Shown in pieces: positions 25,401-34,096 of a stretch of 64,000 bases of DNA (position 1 is the first letter of the stretch; each line of letters starts with the position of its first letter). Source of the DNA: Saxidomus purpurata. Lineage: Eukaryota; Mollusca; Bivalvia; Venerida; Veneridae. The stretch is taken from contig JAFMSR010000009.1 of NCBI GenBank assembly GCA_022818135.1, positions 20,834,115 through 20,898,114 on the forward strand, given 5' to 3'. The notes below the pieces were generated by a model, which searched no databases, was not told the DNA's origin, and saw only the letters and a list, made by a program, of their open reading frames with translations. The position numbers were made by a program, and so were the translations under genes.

Positions 25401-26303
25401 TAGTGTATTTTTTCTGAGATATTTTATGTAGAAACTAATAATCAACAGTTATCTCTTTTCAGACACTACTGTGACAATGCAACGACATCTGAAGACGATA
25501 TGAGAAATAACAAGAAGTGTCCGGCTGGCAGGTTCTGTGCTGCTGGACTCTCCTCTGAACCGGATGCGGTGGACTGCTCAACCGGACATTATTGTCCAGA
25601 AGGTGAGTTTAAGACCATTTTCAGTCGGAAATATGGCGTACTTAGCAATTTAACCTGTGGCTACTGGCCTGACTCTTGAGGCGAGAAAGTTGGCAGCTTC
25701 TTTTTTAGGATCATCATGGTAGTCTCGAACTAGTTCTTGTCAAGAATGAAGGTTTAATCATTTTTCTGTCTGTTAAAAACTGAATTATACTGTCGGAATG
25801 TGTAACACCACAAGAAAAAAATTGCGATGAAATAGCTTGATTGGTTAGTTTAATTTTACAAAGTTTCTTTCATTAGCAGTTTTCAGTAAGGGCAGTGCAC
25901 TGATGAGTGTTAAAATAGTTCACCATAAAAATCACAAAACAATTTCTGTGTAACTTTTCTTTTATCTAAAATTTTGTTTTGAAAAATATGTTCTATTTCT
26001 AAAGTCATAGTGAGGTAAAAGGTGGTAAGTCCACCATGGTAGAGTTACCATAAAACATATGAGTAATCATTTAAATTGATTGCAGGGACTGTTGAAATGA
26101 TAAACTGTCCAGTGGGTACAATGAGGACAACAGTTGGTGCCGGCGCTGTGACCGACTGTGAAGCTTGTACCGCAGGATACTACTGCTTGGAAGAATCCTC
26201 GGGTACCATAGGGGCTTGTCTGGAAGGCTACTATTGTCCCACAAACATCGCAAACCCCTATGGAAATAATCCAGCATTGATTGGTTCCTATGGCAACGAT
26301 ATG
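1500..26303 (+). CDS. Giant cysteine-rich repeat protein, ephrin-receptor-like/GCC2-GCC3 modules (partial, 23 exons)
   Basis: Exons: 1500-1587, 2233-2464, 3988-4116, 4794-4863, 5375-5496, 6118-6228, 6743-6958, 7264-7416, 8200-8371, 8841-9119, 9988-10116, 10603-10787, 11467-11703, 13445-13552, 14170-14367, 15024-15233, 17916-18062, 18460-18621, 19294-19443, 19813-19923, 23081-23222, 25463-25602, 26086-26303. All have AG/GT borders and matching phases, giving 3709 nt (about 1236 residues). The protein is a run of some 28 CxxC cores of the form CxxCPxGxxC followed by CxxGxYS, the pattern of Tyr-kinase ephrin A/B receptor-like (GCC2/GCC3) repeats. No signal peptide, membrane segment, kinase or protease domain is visible, because both ends are missing. 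A large secreted or cell-surface protein with disulphide-bonded modules is inferred. Partners and role are unknown. Most introns are phase 1 and interrupt the Gly codon of CxxG, which suits growth by exon duplication. Confidence 0.9.
2233..2464 (+). CDS. Exon 2 of the cysteine-rich gene, two full modules
   Basis: The exon starts at phase 0 (DCAAGQYS) and ends in phase 1 inside a Gly codon (TPSAG). It carries the cores CDACPQGTSC and CITCPLGSYC. A longer frame across this region in another phase is a shadow: it has no cysteine periodicity and runs into the intron. Confidence 0.88.
2900..2996 (+). pseudogene. Decayed exon of the cysteine-rich gene
   Basis: Between exons 2 and 3 lies a module that reads GANSCTTHCPAGSEC in one frame, LPSGITPFVQCSC after a shift, then AGYYSG back in the first frame. 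The expected acceptor CAG before the phase-1 start is CTG here, and the neighbouring exons join in frame without it. This is best read as a duplicated module that lost its splice site and gathered indels. Confidence 0.6.
3518..3580 (+). pseudogene. Possible second decayed cysteine-rich exon
   Basis: After TCTGCAG, one frame reads PERCVSSGYRSCQECQ, a possible remnant of a module. The sequence after it resembles the sequence after the decayed exon at 2900-2996 (AATGTCAGA, then CATTCAT, then a shared GTTCACTTG), which suggests that exon and intron were duplicated together. The evidence is weak. Confidence 0.3.
8841..9119 (+). CDS. Largest visible exon of the cysteine-rich gene
   Basis: This 279-nt exon holds three module cores, CTRCEAGNMC, CDKCPKGFAC and CTPCPAGK. 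It starts and ends in phase 2, unlike the phase-1 majority. With its neighbours (8200-8371 ends phase 2; 9988-10116 starts and ends phase 2; 10603 starts phase 2) it forms a small phase-2 island inside the array. Confidence 0.88.
14740..14946 (+). repeat. Probable tRNA-derived SINE
   Basis: GTAGGTTTGAGTC resembles a Pol III B box and is followed by TGGCCTGACTC and a GGTAGTCT..TACTGGTTCT block. A second, shorter copy of the same blocks lies at 25655-25790 in the same orientation. The copies are diverged and no target duplication was found. Confidence 0.4.
15272..15469. mobile_element. MITE with terminal inverted repeats
   Basis: The left end GTTTGTTTCAGGTTTC and the right end GAAACCTGAAACAAAC are perfect inverted repeats. 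Inside them both arms carry CCTACCCTATTTTTTGC-like blocks, also inverted. The element is about 198 bp, has a long A run in its centre and no coding sequence. It directly abuts the TTTTTAGCTC end of the next element. Confidence 0.65.
15470..17277 (+). mobile_element. Helentron-like non-autonomous element (AGCTCACCTG family)
   Basis: The 5' end TTTTTAGCTCACCTGAGC folds with GCTCAGGGTGAGCTA. Near the 3' end CAGGTGAGC inversely repeats the 5' GCTCACCTG. It is followed by a hairpin GGGCCATCATGGCCC and the end TCTTGT plus a T run. Subterminal inverted repeats, a 3' hairpin, internal tandem repeats and insertion in T-rich DNA are the known marks of Helentron-associated elements (HINE/pearl-like). 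There is no coding capacity. It sits in the intron between exons 15024-15233 and 17916-18062. Confidence 0.6.
16667..17031. repeat. Minisatellite of about 42 bp inside the Helentron-like element
   Basis: Nine copies of a unit with the core GCAGATCATGATCAGACAGC, most followed by AAAATAATGAATAGCTTACA. Some copies lack the second half. The core contains the palindrome GATCATGATC. Related single copies occur at about 7032 and 13682. Confidence 0.85.
19950..20040. repeat. Short tandem repeat, about three 36-bp units
   Basis: Three diverged units beginning GTACTTTAGAATAT and continuing CTCTCGGCTTTTATGGAT. They lie in the intron just after exon 19813-19923. Confidence 0.6.
20168..20365 (+). repeat. 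tRNA-derived SINE
   Basis: A tRNA-like head with A-box-like TAGCGTGTTAACC and B-box-like GGGTTTGAGCCCC is followed by a conserved body (ATGTCCTTAAACAAGACATT) and the tail AGTTGTAAGAACTTGTTTCA. The same tail is found inverted in the copy at 25172-25333. Confidence 0.6.
20421..22929. repeat. 40-bp minisatellite, about 62 copies
   Basis: The unit GTCTCAAACTGCTTAGAGGA plus ATTTCATGCGTTAAGGTGGT repeats head to tail for 2.5 kb in the intron between exons 19813-19923 and 23081-23222. Variants recur in runs (CTGCTTAG, GTGCTTAG, CTGCTGAG; AAGGTGG, AATGTGG), which suggests higher-order duplication. The last 400 bp are degenerate, with indels. There are no unique spacers, so it is not a CRISPR array. 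Confidence 0.95.
23405..23575. repeat. Interrupted tandem repeat GAGCTCACCTTGCATCTTGT
   Basis: About six units of roughly 33 bp (GAGCTCACCTTGCATCTTGT plus TATT) precede the mobile element at 23576. One more diverged unit follows it at 24788-24827. The array existed before the insertion. Confidence 0.75.
23576..24780 (+). mobile_element. Helentron-like non-autonomous element (AGCTCGTCTG family)
   Basis: It begins TTTTTAGCTCGTCTGATTTT and its 3' part has the exact inverse AAAATCAGACGAGC. Then come a hairpin GCACC..GGTGC and the end TCTTGT. Inside are a GTCGTCGTCG microsatellite, a G run of about 25 at 23929 and several tandem blocks with GGGGCTCCTGGGGTCAA. The plan matches the element at 15470-17277 although the sequences differ. 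There is no coding sequence. Confidence 0.65.
25172..25333 (-). repeat. tRNA-derived SINE, reverse copy
   Basis: On the minus strand a tRNA-like head (GTGGTAGCTCATTCG) is followed by a degenerate B box and ends with the tail AAGTTATAAGAACTTGTTTC, shared with the copy at 20168-20365. It lies about 130 bp before the exon at 25463. Confidence 0.55.
26086..26303 (+). CDS. Last visible exon of the cysteine-rich gene
   Basis: The exon carries CEACTAGYYC and CLEGYYC, then a linker ending IGSYGNDM at a phase-0 GTAAGT donor. The donor and the open reading frame show that the gene continues. No compatible exon follows before the 500-N gap at 28302, so the 3' part is either in missing sequence or elsewhere. 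Confidence 0.85.
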
Positions 26304-28301
26304 GTAAGTTCAGACATCCTAAAAATCATTTTACATTACAAATACAATATTGTATTTTTGATTTGGAGAATATTATATCTTCTTTTCCCTGATTAAAGTG
26401 CTGAAAAGCTAATTCCTGGAATTAGAGAGCTTAAGAGCTTATTCCTGGATTTAGAGAGCCGAAGAGCTTTTCATTTCACAGGTACAATAGAATGAGAATA
26501 AAAAGAGATATTGTTCTTGGCAATAACTCTGTAATTTGTCAAGATAGAGTTATGGTTCTTAATTGTACACTGCACTTCCTCTCAATGTGCTTGACCATTG
26601 TATTAAGACGGTTATTGCACTTGTCCAACTTGTAGCTTGAAAGTTACTACTTGGAATTCAAGTAAAACTTAACACAAGGGCAAGTACATTCAGAGGAAGT
26701 ACGCAGTGAACTAGAGCTATAAGTCCTCTTGACTACACTGCAGAGTTCTTCCTCTTTGATTTTCCTTGATCCATTGTAACTTGAAAACTAGTAGTTGGAA
26801 TTCCAACTAGTAGTCTTCATACAATGGTCAAGCACATTGAGAGGAAGTGAACTAACAAAGGGCCATAACTCTGTAATTAGTCAAGATAGAGTTATTGGCC
26901 TCTTGTGTACTGCATTTCCTTCTCAAGTACTTGACCATTGTACTGAGTTGGTATTGAATTCCAACTTCATAGTGTTCAAGTTAGCTTTGAGACAAGGAAA
27001 AGTAACAAAGGGCCATAACTCTATTTTACTCAATGATAGAGTTATTGTCCTTATACACTGCCTTCCTCTGAGTTTGCTTGATCATTGATGAAACTACTGT
27101 TTTGAATTCCATACCTTCATAATGTTCAAGATTATGACAGGACAAGGAAAACTGAACAAAGGGACAATAACTCTGAAATCTTGACTAATTTCAGAGTTAT
27201 GTTCCCTTGTGATTAGCTTTCCTTCTCAAGCTACTTGACCATTGAAAGAGTTGGAATTCAATTCCAATTCCATAGTTTTCAAGTATGCTCAGAGGAAGTG
27301 CAGTGTATAAGGCCAATAACTCTATATTTAGTATTTAGAGTTATGGCCCTCTTGTTAGTCATTTCCTTGTCCAAAGCATACTTGAATTGTACGAAGTTGG
27401 AATTCAATTACAACTTCATAGTGGTCAAGTAGCTTGGAAAGGAAGTAAAGTGAACAAAGGGAATCATAACTCTATAATTAGTCAAGATGGAGTTATTGCC
27501 CTTTGTAGTTGCCTTGTCCTGTCAATGAGCTTGAAACCATTGTATGAAGTTCAATACAATTTCAACTAGCAATTTTCAAGTCAAACTCAGACAAGTCAAG
27601 TGTATAAGAACTATAACTCTATTTTGACCGTATTTACCGAACTATTGCCCTTTGTTAGTTTTCCTTGTGAAGCATAACCCCCTGAAAACTTCGTTTTGGG
27701 GGTAATACGTTTAATACAATGGGCCTCACATTAGGCAGTGCTTTGTACAATTAAAAAAATTTCTTTACTAATGCTGATATTGACGAAATTTGCCCATTCT
27801 ATTGTACCTGTGAAAAGTTTGTTTGCAAGGTATTATGTTACTACGAACTTCTTCAGTTTATAAAGCAGTCTTTTGGGGGTATTAATCACATTTAGTGATA
27901 GCTCTAGTTTTGATTTTGATCAGATAGAGAAGTTTATTTATAGAACTATGTTAGAACTGTACTCTGTTTACACTTAATAAACAATGTTGACACAGGACAT
28001 TTTGTAATATTCATTTTGTTTCTACACAAAATAAGTATTATTAGAAAGTGTTTTTGATTTTAAAAAAGTACTGTGCTTTATAGCACATCTTTTTGATTTA
28101 TGATAAAAAGCAACTTTAGGAATATTTTGTGTATAAATAACGTTCAGTTTCATCCATCCATAACACATCTTTCTTGGTAATATACGTATAACTTAAAGAC
28201 TTAGTGATAATTGTAAAATTTATTATTATATCCAAAATGATAAGGAGAATTTAAGTGAAAGTATAGGCATCTTAGTTTTGGCATTGAGGGTCAGACTCTT
28301 G
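26304..28301. repeat. Tandem-unit dispersed repeat in gene-free sequence
   Basis: From about 26500 to 27712 there are about eight diverged units of 130-180 bp, each with CAAAGGGCCATAACTCT, a TAGTCAAGATAGAGTTAT inverse partner, CTTGACCATTGTA and GGAATTCAATTCCAACTTC. The block ends in a hairpin CCCCCTGAAAAC..GTTTTGGGGG at 27679-27702. The same family is at 50765-51140. No exon of either neighbouring gene is visible here; 27713-28301 shows nothing recognisable. Confidence 0.7.
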
Positions 28302-28801
28302 NNNNNNNNNNNNNNNNNNNNNNNNNNNNNNNNNNNNNNNNNNNNNNNNNNNNNNNNNNNNNNNNNNNNNNNNNNNNNNNNNNNNNNNNNNNNNNNNNNN
28401 NNNNNNNNNNNNNNNNNNNNNNNNNNNNNNNNNNNNNNNNNNNNNNNNNNNNNNNNNNNNNNNNNNNNNNNNNNNNNNNNNNNNNNNNNNNNNNNNNNNN
28501 NNNNNNNNNNNNNNNNNNNNNNNNNNNNNNNNNNNNNNNNNNNNNNNNNNNNNNNNNNNNNNNNNNNNNNNNNNNNNNNNNNNNNNNNNNNNNNNNNNNN
28601 NNNNNNNNNNNNNNNNNNNNNNNNNNNNNNNNNNNNNNNNNNNNNNNNNNNNNNNNNNNNNNNNNNNNNNNNNNNNNNNNNNNNNNNNNNNNNNNNNNNN
28701 NNNNNNNNNNNNNNNNNNNNNNNNNNNNNNNNNNNNNNNNNNNNNNNNNNNNNNNNNNNNNNNNNNNNNNNNNNNNNNNNNNNNNNNNNNNNNNNNNNNN
28801 N
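28302..28801. other. Assembly gap of 500 N
   Basis: Exactly 500 unknown bases, a conventional length for a gap of unknown size. The cysteine-rich gene loses its 3' end before it and the protease gene lacks its 5' exons after it. Open frames drawn across the gap are meaningless. Confidence 0.99.
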
Positions 28802-29734
28802 TACCAGCGGAAAGACCTTTATTTGTATCAAAATCATTCCCAATGTTGCGTTTTAAATAGATACACAAGTGAAATATAGCGCAGTGTTGTTGTTTTTCCA
28901 ATGATATTGCAAAAAATGAGAAACGCTTTCTGTTCACTCAGTTTCCTGAAGAAATGACTTGAATACAACGGTCAACACTGTTTTAGAATGAATAGAACAT
29001 GATTCTACCATTATCCTCTCTGTAAATTATTATTTTTTCAACCAGTAAAATCAATGTGATCCTTGGACTTTAAAATAAAGATTACACAATGGGTTCCCGA
29101 ATAGAACGAAAGTAATTTAGCCAACAGGATGTGTTAGACAATTCTGTCTAATGCTATAGTAAAGTTTATCAAAGGCGTTGTCTGGCGCTGATAGTTTATT
29201 TTGAGAAGTCACGGCTGTACTGGCGGTTCAATACTTTGTACAACTTTACTTTATGGTACATGTACATTCTTTGAATGGTACACTAGTATGTAATCAACAA
29301 ATAATACGAAAGACATTTTATAGAGCGAACATTTTTTAAATGCTTTTCTGAATTAATGTAAGCGAAATTTAATCAATGTGTCCATATAAGTATTGTAAAA
29401 CACATATCAGAAGAATATACGCATCAAATCTGTTGATGAAAGAAGGCTGTTATAATACAAAAAAAGAAGGAAAATCATCATGATAAAGAGTGGTTTTGTT
29501 TAAGAAATGAAGAAGCAAATCAGGGAGGTTGTATAACGGTGAAACTTCACATAAAAGGCTCAAAGCTATCCCTATCATCAATCGTTCATTAAGTTAAAAA
29601 TGTAAAAAAAATGCCAATAGCATCAGTCGCCCTAAACATCGTCCTATATTCTTGTAACTTGATCTAATTTCCATAATTAAATTACTTAAAAATTCACTAA
29701 ATTATTTCAAAATCTCTACTTTGTTTTTTTTCAG
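28802..29734. other. Gene-free sequence after the gap
   Basis: AT-rich DNA without a recognisable exon, RNA gene or repeat. In particular there is no exon with an S1-protease AAHC or D-active-site motif on the plus strand. Confidence 0.5.
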
Positions 29735-31371
29735 CAAGGGGAACATATTATCCTGCCAAAACGCAAGAGGCTAGAATACAAATGCTATCAAGAAAAGCTT
29801 GCGTACAAAAAAGCCAGTTTTATGTTTCTGAATTCACAAGGAATATGTTGTGTTCCGTGACCTTGTTCAAAGGCATATGCGATGTGGGTGAATGTGTTTT
29901 ATTAGTTTTGATTGAATTTAAGTATATTTCATTATTTGATTTATCAAGAAGGAATTTACACGTAGCTATAAATACTGCTTTTAATTAGCTAATTAAGCAC
30001 TAAGTCTACAATGTAAATCAGCGAATGACTTCTAGTGGCTTTTAATTAGCTAGCCAAGCAATAAGTGTTCAATGTAAATCAGTGAGTGACCTCTAGTGGC
30101 TAAATCTTGAGGTTGAAGAACTTTAGGTCGGACTTAAAACTGGGATTTTTTTAGAGAAAAAGAGGTCACACTTTGTACCCTATCATTATTTTATTTTGTC
30201 TATTATAAGCAATATGTTTTTTAGATATTTGTTTTAAGTTGATAAATAAGATCACCAGGTCAAATAATTGATGAGCGTGGTGAACACTTCCCAGGCAACG
30301 TTTTGCATGTATTCAATATGAAAGTTTTTTTCTCAGTTTGTTTCTCTGGATTAACTGTAGGTGAAACATGTCGGTCGTAAAACTAGTTCACAAGGTGTTA
30401 TTATTAAAAACGTTTAAAAACTTTTGAGAGGCCAAATTTTCTACCCCAATCATCATAAAAATGGAAAGAATGTTTTTTGTTGATGAGCTCTTGGTCCATT
30501 TTTTAACTTGTTGGAATAGTGCCATATTCCAGGCTACCAATTCAGAACAAATCACCACAAAGACTGCATTTAATTCAGGGAGTGGAAGCAAATGATGTCA
30601 TTTTTCTATAAGATTCAGATTTTAAACTCAATGTTAATCATGCAGATCTTGGTTAAGATGAAGGTTTTTTTTTTCCAAGTGACGTCGGTGAGCGTTATAG
30701 AGTCATCCTGACCCTTTTTCTATATTTGCTCACTACTTTTGTTTGTGATTTCATTTCAATAAATGATGTTTGGAGTTACGTCACGTTACGTCGACATCAC
30801 TACGGACATACGACACCTGCATACACCGGATGTGTAGTGTACATGTGTATTTGCCTAGTGTACATTAAGAGATATTAATTAGAACAGCAGTCCTTTTCCA
30901 TAGAACCATCACCCGTTTTTTTTCTGTAGAAATTATCAACGTCGAAGGCTGGAAGATTTTACAGTTGATTAAGAGAATAGTAACTTTAAAGATTTAATTG
31001 ATTGCAATGAAGTGCCTAGAGAGGTTATTAGCACAACATGCTTGTATTAAAGCTGCCGTATTAAGGTATGAATTTAGCATTATAATATTCCATGGTGACC
31101 TTTTGAACACAATGACTACTAAGAAAAAAAAATGATCAAAATTTAGTATAGGGAAATAAACGGCAGAAACAACTACTTTCTATTGTGTATATAAGAAGTA
31201 TATCTTTCTTTACAGGGTGACAGTGGAGGACCTTTGATGTGCTATGACGAAGTCAATAAACCTTTTCAAGTTGGGATAGTATCATTTGGTGCTTTTGACT
31301 GTTGGGAGGGATATAACGTGTTTGCGAGGGTGTCATTCCTCAGAGCATGGATAAAGAAAAATTCACAGTAA
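29735..31371 (+). CDS. S1 family serine protease, C-terminal two exons
   Basis: Exon 29735-29883 starts after TTTTTTTTCAG and encodes the segment around QEARIQMLSRKAC..FTRNMLC, ending GICD at a phase-0 donor GTGGGT. Exon 31216-31371 encodes GDSGGPLMC, VGIVSFGAFDC, then YNVFARVSFLRAWI and stops with TAA. Together they give the chymotrypsin-fold C terminus, with the catalytic Ser codon at 31222-31224 and Cys191 and Cys220 as expected. By the usual spacing the S1-pocket residue 189 is Gly, not the Asp of trypsins, so cleavage after Lys/Arg is doubtful. The exons for signal peptide, His57 and Asp102 are absent, probably lost in the gap at 28302-28801. The intron of 1.3 kb (29884-31215) holds no further gene. 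Confidence 0.85.
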
Positions 31372-31413
31372 TAACACGTTGTAAATCTAAATTCCATAAC
31401 GAAACGACAACTA

Positions 31414-31419
31414 AATAAA
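31414..31419 (+). terminator. Candidate polyadenylation signal of the protease
   Basis: AATAAA lies 43 nt after the protease stop codon, a normal position for a short 3' UTR. Confidence 0.5.
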
Positions 31420-31589
31420 GGACTAAAAGCTGTACAAACACCTTCTGGGACACAAAGTTAGTCAAAATGGTGTTAACTTTTATTTCTTCGCTTTCATTGG
31501 TGGAAAATCACGTTAATATCAATGCAGAGAACACACGTCAAGGACGTTGTTTTAATATGCAGGCCAGTCTTACGTAGTGCATCTCGAAA

Positions 31590-31954
31590 ATAAGTGTTCA
31601 CCTAGTTTTGACCCCAATTGTCCGATTTCGAACTCGACTTAGTTCATCATGACAAACATATTGATTTAACCTTAATGAAGATTCAGAACAAAATGTGGGT
31701 GTTGATAATGTAATTGTATGATTTCCCTGATGACTTTGTTTTTAAACAAATGTGACCCAGTTTTAAAATCTTTCCTAGAGTTTATCAAGACAAACATTCT
31801 GACCAAGTTTTACTGTAATTGTTTATGAAATATGGCATCTAGAGTGTTCACAAGGTAAATGTGGACAAATGACAGACACCAGACAGAAAGACGAGAAATA
31901 TCAGGCGATCACAATAGCTGAAATTGATTTCCTTGTGCTCTGGTGAGCTAAAAA
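31590..31954 (-). mobile_element. Helentron-like element fragment, 5' end
   Basis: Read on the minus strand, it starts TTTTTAGCTCACCAGAGCAC, followed by CAGCTATTGTGATCGCCTG, the family's 5' signature. It runs through the usual TTGATAAACTC and GGGGTCAAAAC blocks. The 3' hairpin and TCTTGT end are missing. Confidence 0.5.
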
Positions 31955-31974
31955 GCATAACTGAATTAACAGCC

Positions 31975-32235
31975 ACCTGCTTTACTTTTGAATTATTACT
32001 TGGCTGACTGGTTAAAATTAGTTTGTATGTGACTGCATTAAAAAGAATGTTTCATCTGGTAGATAGCTGTATGTACATATCGGCAGCTCTGAAATCAGCG
32101 GCTTGAGAAGTAGAAATACTACTAAAACATTGCATGAAAAAGGCACCTATTATACTAGTACTGTAATTAAATATGGGGTTTTTCAAAAGAAACGTGTACG
32201 AATTCATTTTATAAAGGAAGTACAATTGAGCAGTA
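31975..32235. repeat. Locally triplicated segment, copy 1
   Basis: Blocks TTTGTATGT, TGGTAGATAGCTGTATGTAC, ATCGGCAGCTCTG, ACTGTAATTAAATATGGGG and TTCAAAAGAAACG occur in the same order at 33370-33660 and, more diverged, at 37700-37990. In each case a minus-orientation Helentron-like element lies just before the segment. Confidence 0.55.
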
Positions 32236-32254
32236 AGAACAAATGAATACAATA

Positions 32255-33240
32255 ACAAGAGTGCCATAATGGCCCTATATCGCTCACCTGAGACCTACGT
32301 ATGACCATATGTGACCAAAATTCAACCTTAAATACATTATCATAAACATTCTGTTTGACCTTAACAAGATAAACTTTCTGACAAGTTACATGATGATTGA
32401 CAGTAAAATGTGACTTTTAGAGTAGCAACAAAGTTTTCATTGGAATTAGTCTGGCGGATAGACAAACAGATGAACGGGACGGACAAATAAAAAGATGCAA
32501 ATAAAACTTAACAATTTTTTTAGAGGTTGGGTAGGCAATGGTGGTTGCCTTGTCACCCCCATTGTATTAACTTAAGTAAACAAAAATTAGGGTGTAATAT
32601 GTCTTTATTAAAATTTTGATTGTCGCTTTAAATAATGTCATAGCTTTGATTCAATTTTGTTGCGAACAATAATATAACTTTTAACCCCACTTGTGGTTCA
32701 ATCGAGACTTTTGCAGGTATCTCTGTTCTTCTGATCTATGGTGATTTTCCTGTCTTTGATCAATAACTTTGTATTTGTGCCTCACGGTTACAAAATCGCT
32801 CTTCTCTGGACACTTCCAACGTTTGTACATATGAGTTCATGTACCACTGGTCTCACAATATACATTATACCAGTAGTAGTCAGATAACGTGAACAATCAT
32901 GTTAGCATCCCTTTTAATTCTATCTTCAAAACGGGGGGTATATTGAATGTTATCGAGAAAAGGCTAACAGGGGTCACTATGACCTTGACCTTGACCCACT
33001 GACCCCAAAATAAAGGGATCGTCTACTCAGTAAGACCAATCTGAAGACTGTTGTTGATAATGAGGTCTCAAGAAATTGACTGGAAATAATTTTTAAAGTT
33101 CGGGTCACTGTGACCCTGCCCTTTCACCGACGACCCCAAAACAATAGAGATCATCTACAGGTTGCATGCAACTTTCTGAGCAGTTTTCATGGACATCAAA
33201 TAAAAATTGTGACCTGTAGAGTATTATCAAAGAAAGGTTT
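32255..33240 (-). mobile_element. Helentron-like element, diverged or composite
   Basis: The low-coordinate end ACAAGAGTGCCATAATGGCC, followed by CTATATCGCTCACCTGAGAC, is the reversed 3' hairpin end of the family. Further on, two blocks of GGTCACTGTGACCCTGCCCT type and CGACGACCCCAAAACAATAG mark its body. The 5' end is not recognisable. The middle (32612-32960) resembles the DNA just beyond the VPS8 stop codon. Confidence 0.45.
32612..32960. repeat. Diverged copy of the VPS8 3' flanking sequence
   Basis: Blocks TAGCTTTGATTCAAT, GTATTTGTGCTCAC-like, AACGTTTGT, GTACCACTGGT, TAGTCAGATAA-GTGAA and ATTGAATGTTATCGAG appear in the same order as at 41530-41840, next to the VPS8 stop. This points to a local duplication of the VPS8 3' end. 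The similarity was judged by eye. Confidence 0.5.
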
Positions 33241-33369
33241 ACGGACAGTCGGATCACCATTACAAACGCTCTTACTACTGGACTTCCTCCAGTACAGCTA
33301 ATGTTCATAATTGCAACATCCTTAGCAGTCAGTTGTAAAAACACTTCTGATTTAAGATGAGTAAAGCAG

Positions 33370-33660
33370 CTATCTGATTTACTTTTTGATTACTTGACTG
33401 GCTGCTCAACAGAGGTTTGTTTGTAATTGCGTAATTAAGAACTTTTTAATTGGTAAATAGCTTTGTTCTTATCGACAGCAGCTCTGCTTATTTATAGCGA
33501 AATTTTTGAATTGCGAAAGAAGAAATACTAAAATGTCAATAAGGCTGTCTGCATTGAAAATAATGCATTCTAAAGACAGCAATTAAACTGTAAATATATA
33601 CGGGGTACTTCAAAAGAAGATAATACTAATATATGAATACATTTTATAAACGCAATTCAG
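33370..33660. repeat. Locally triplicated segment, copy 2
   Basis: Shares with copy 1 ACTTGACTGGCTG, AATTGGTAAATAGCTTTGTT, ATCGACAGCAGCTCTG, TGTCTGCATTG and CGGGGTACTTCAAAAGAA. It lies between the repeat at 32255-33240 and the promoter side of TRIM-like gene 1. No gene was found between 33660 and 34096. Confidence 0.55.
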
Positions 33661-34096
33661 TCTTGATTTGAAGCAAATTTTATAAAGGTCCGTCCTTGAG
33701 AGCATTTATATTAGCTTGTTTTCTTGGATGAGACCCATCAACGTATTATAAAAGAATATAATATAAATTTTCCAATCTGTTGCACAGTGTAATTTTGACA
33801 GATTGAATGATTATATTTATCATCTCACAGTGTCATGTAACTGTTAAAGCTATCTACTTAATCTGCGAGCTTAAATTTGATAACGTGCACTTACAAAAAT
33901 ATAAATAACATGTTTAAATTTATTTAAGAGCCATGTTATTGTTTTATCTTTACAACTATAAAACGGACATTATTCAAACACACGGACAATAGGAAATAGA
34001 ATTTCAGATAGATAGATATTTCAAACTGGAATTTTCTTTAGGGATTTGGGGCATTGAGCTTCCAAAAATATATGTTAAAATAAAACAAAATAAAAA

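Noticed and set aside
28226..28937. Long frames across the N gap
   Set aside because: They are open only because unknown bases contain no stop codons.
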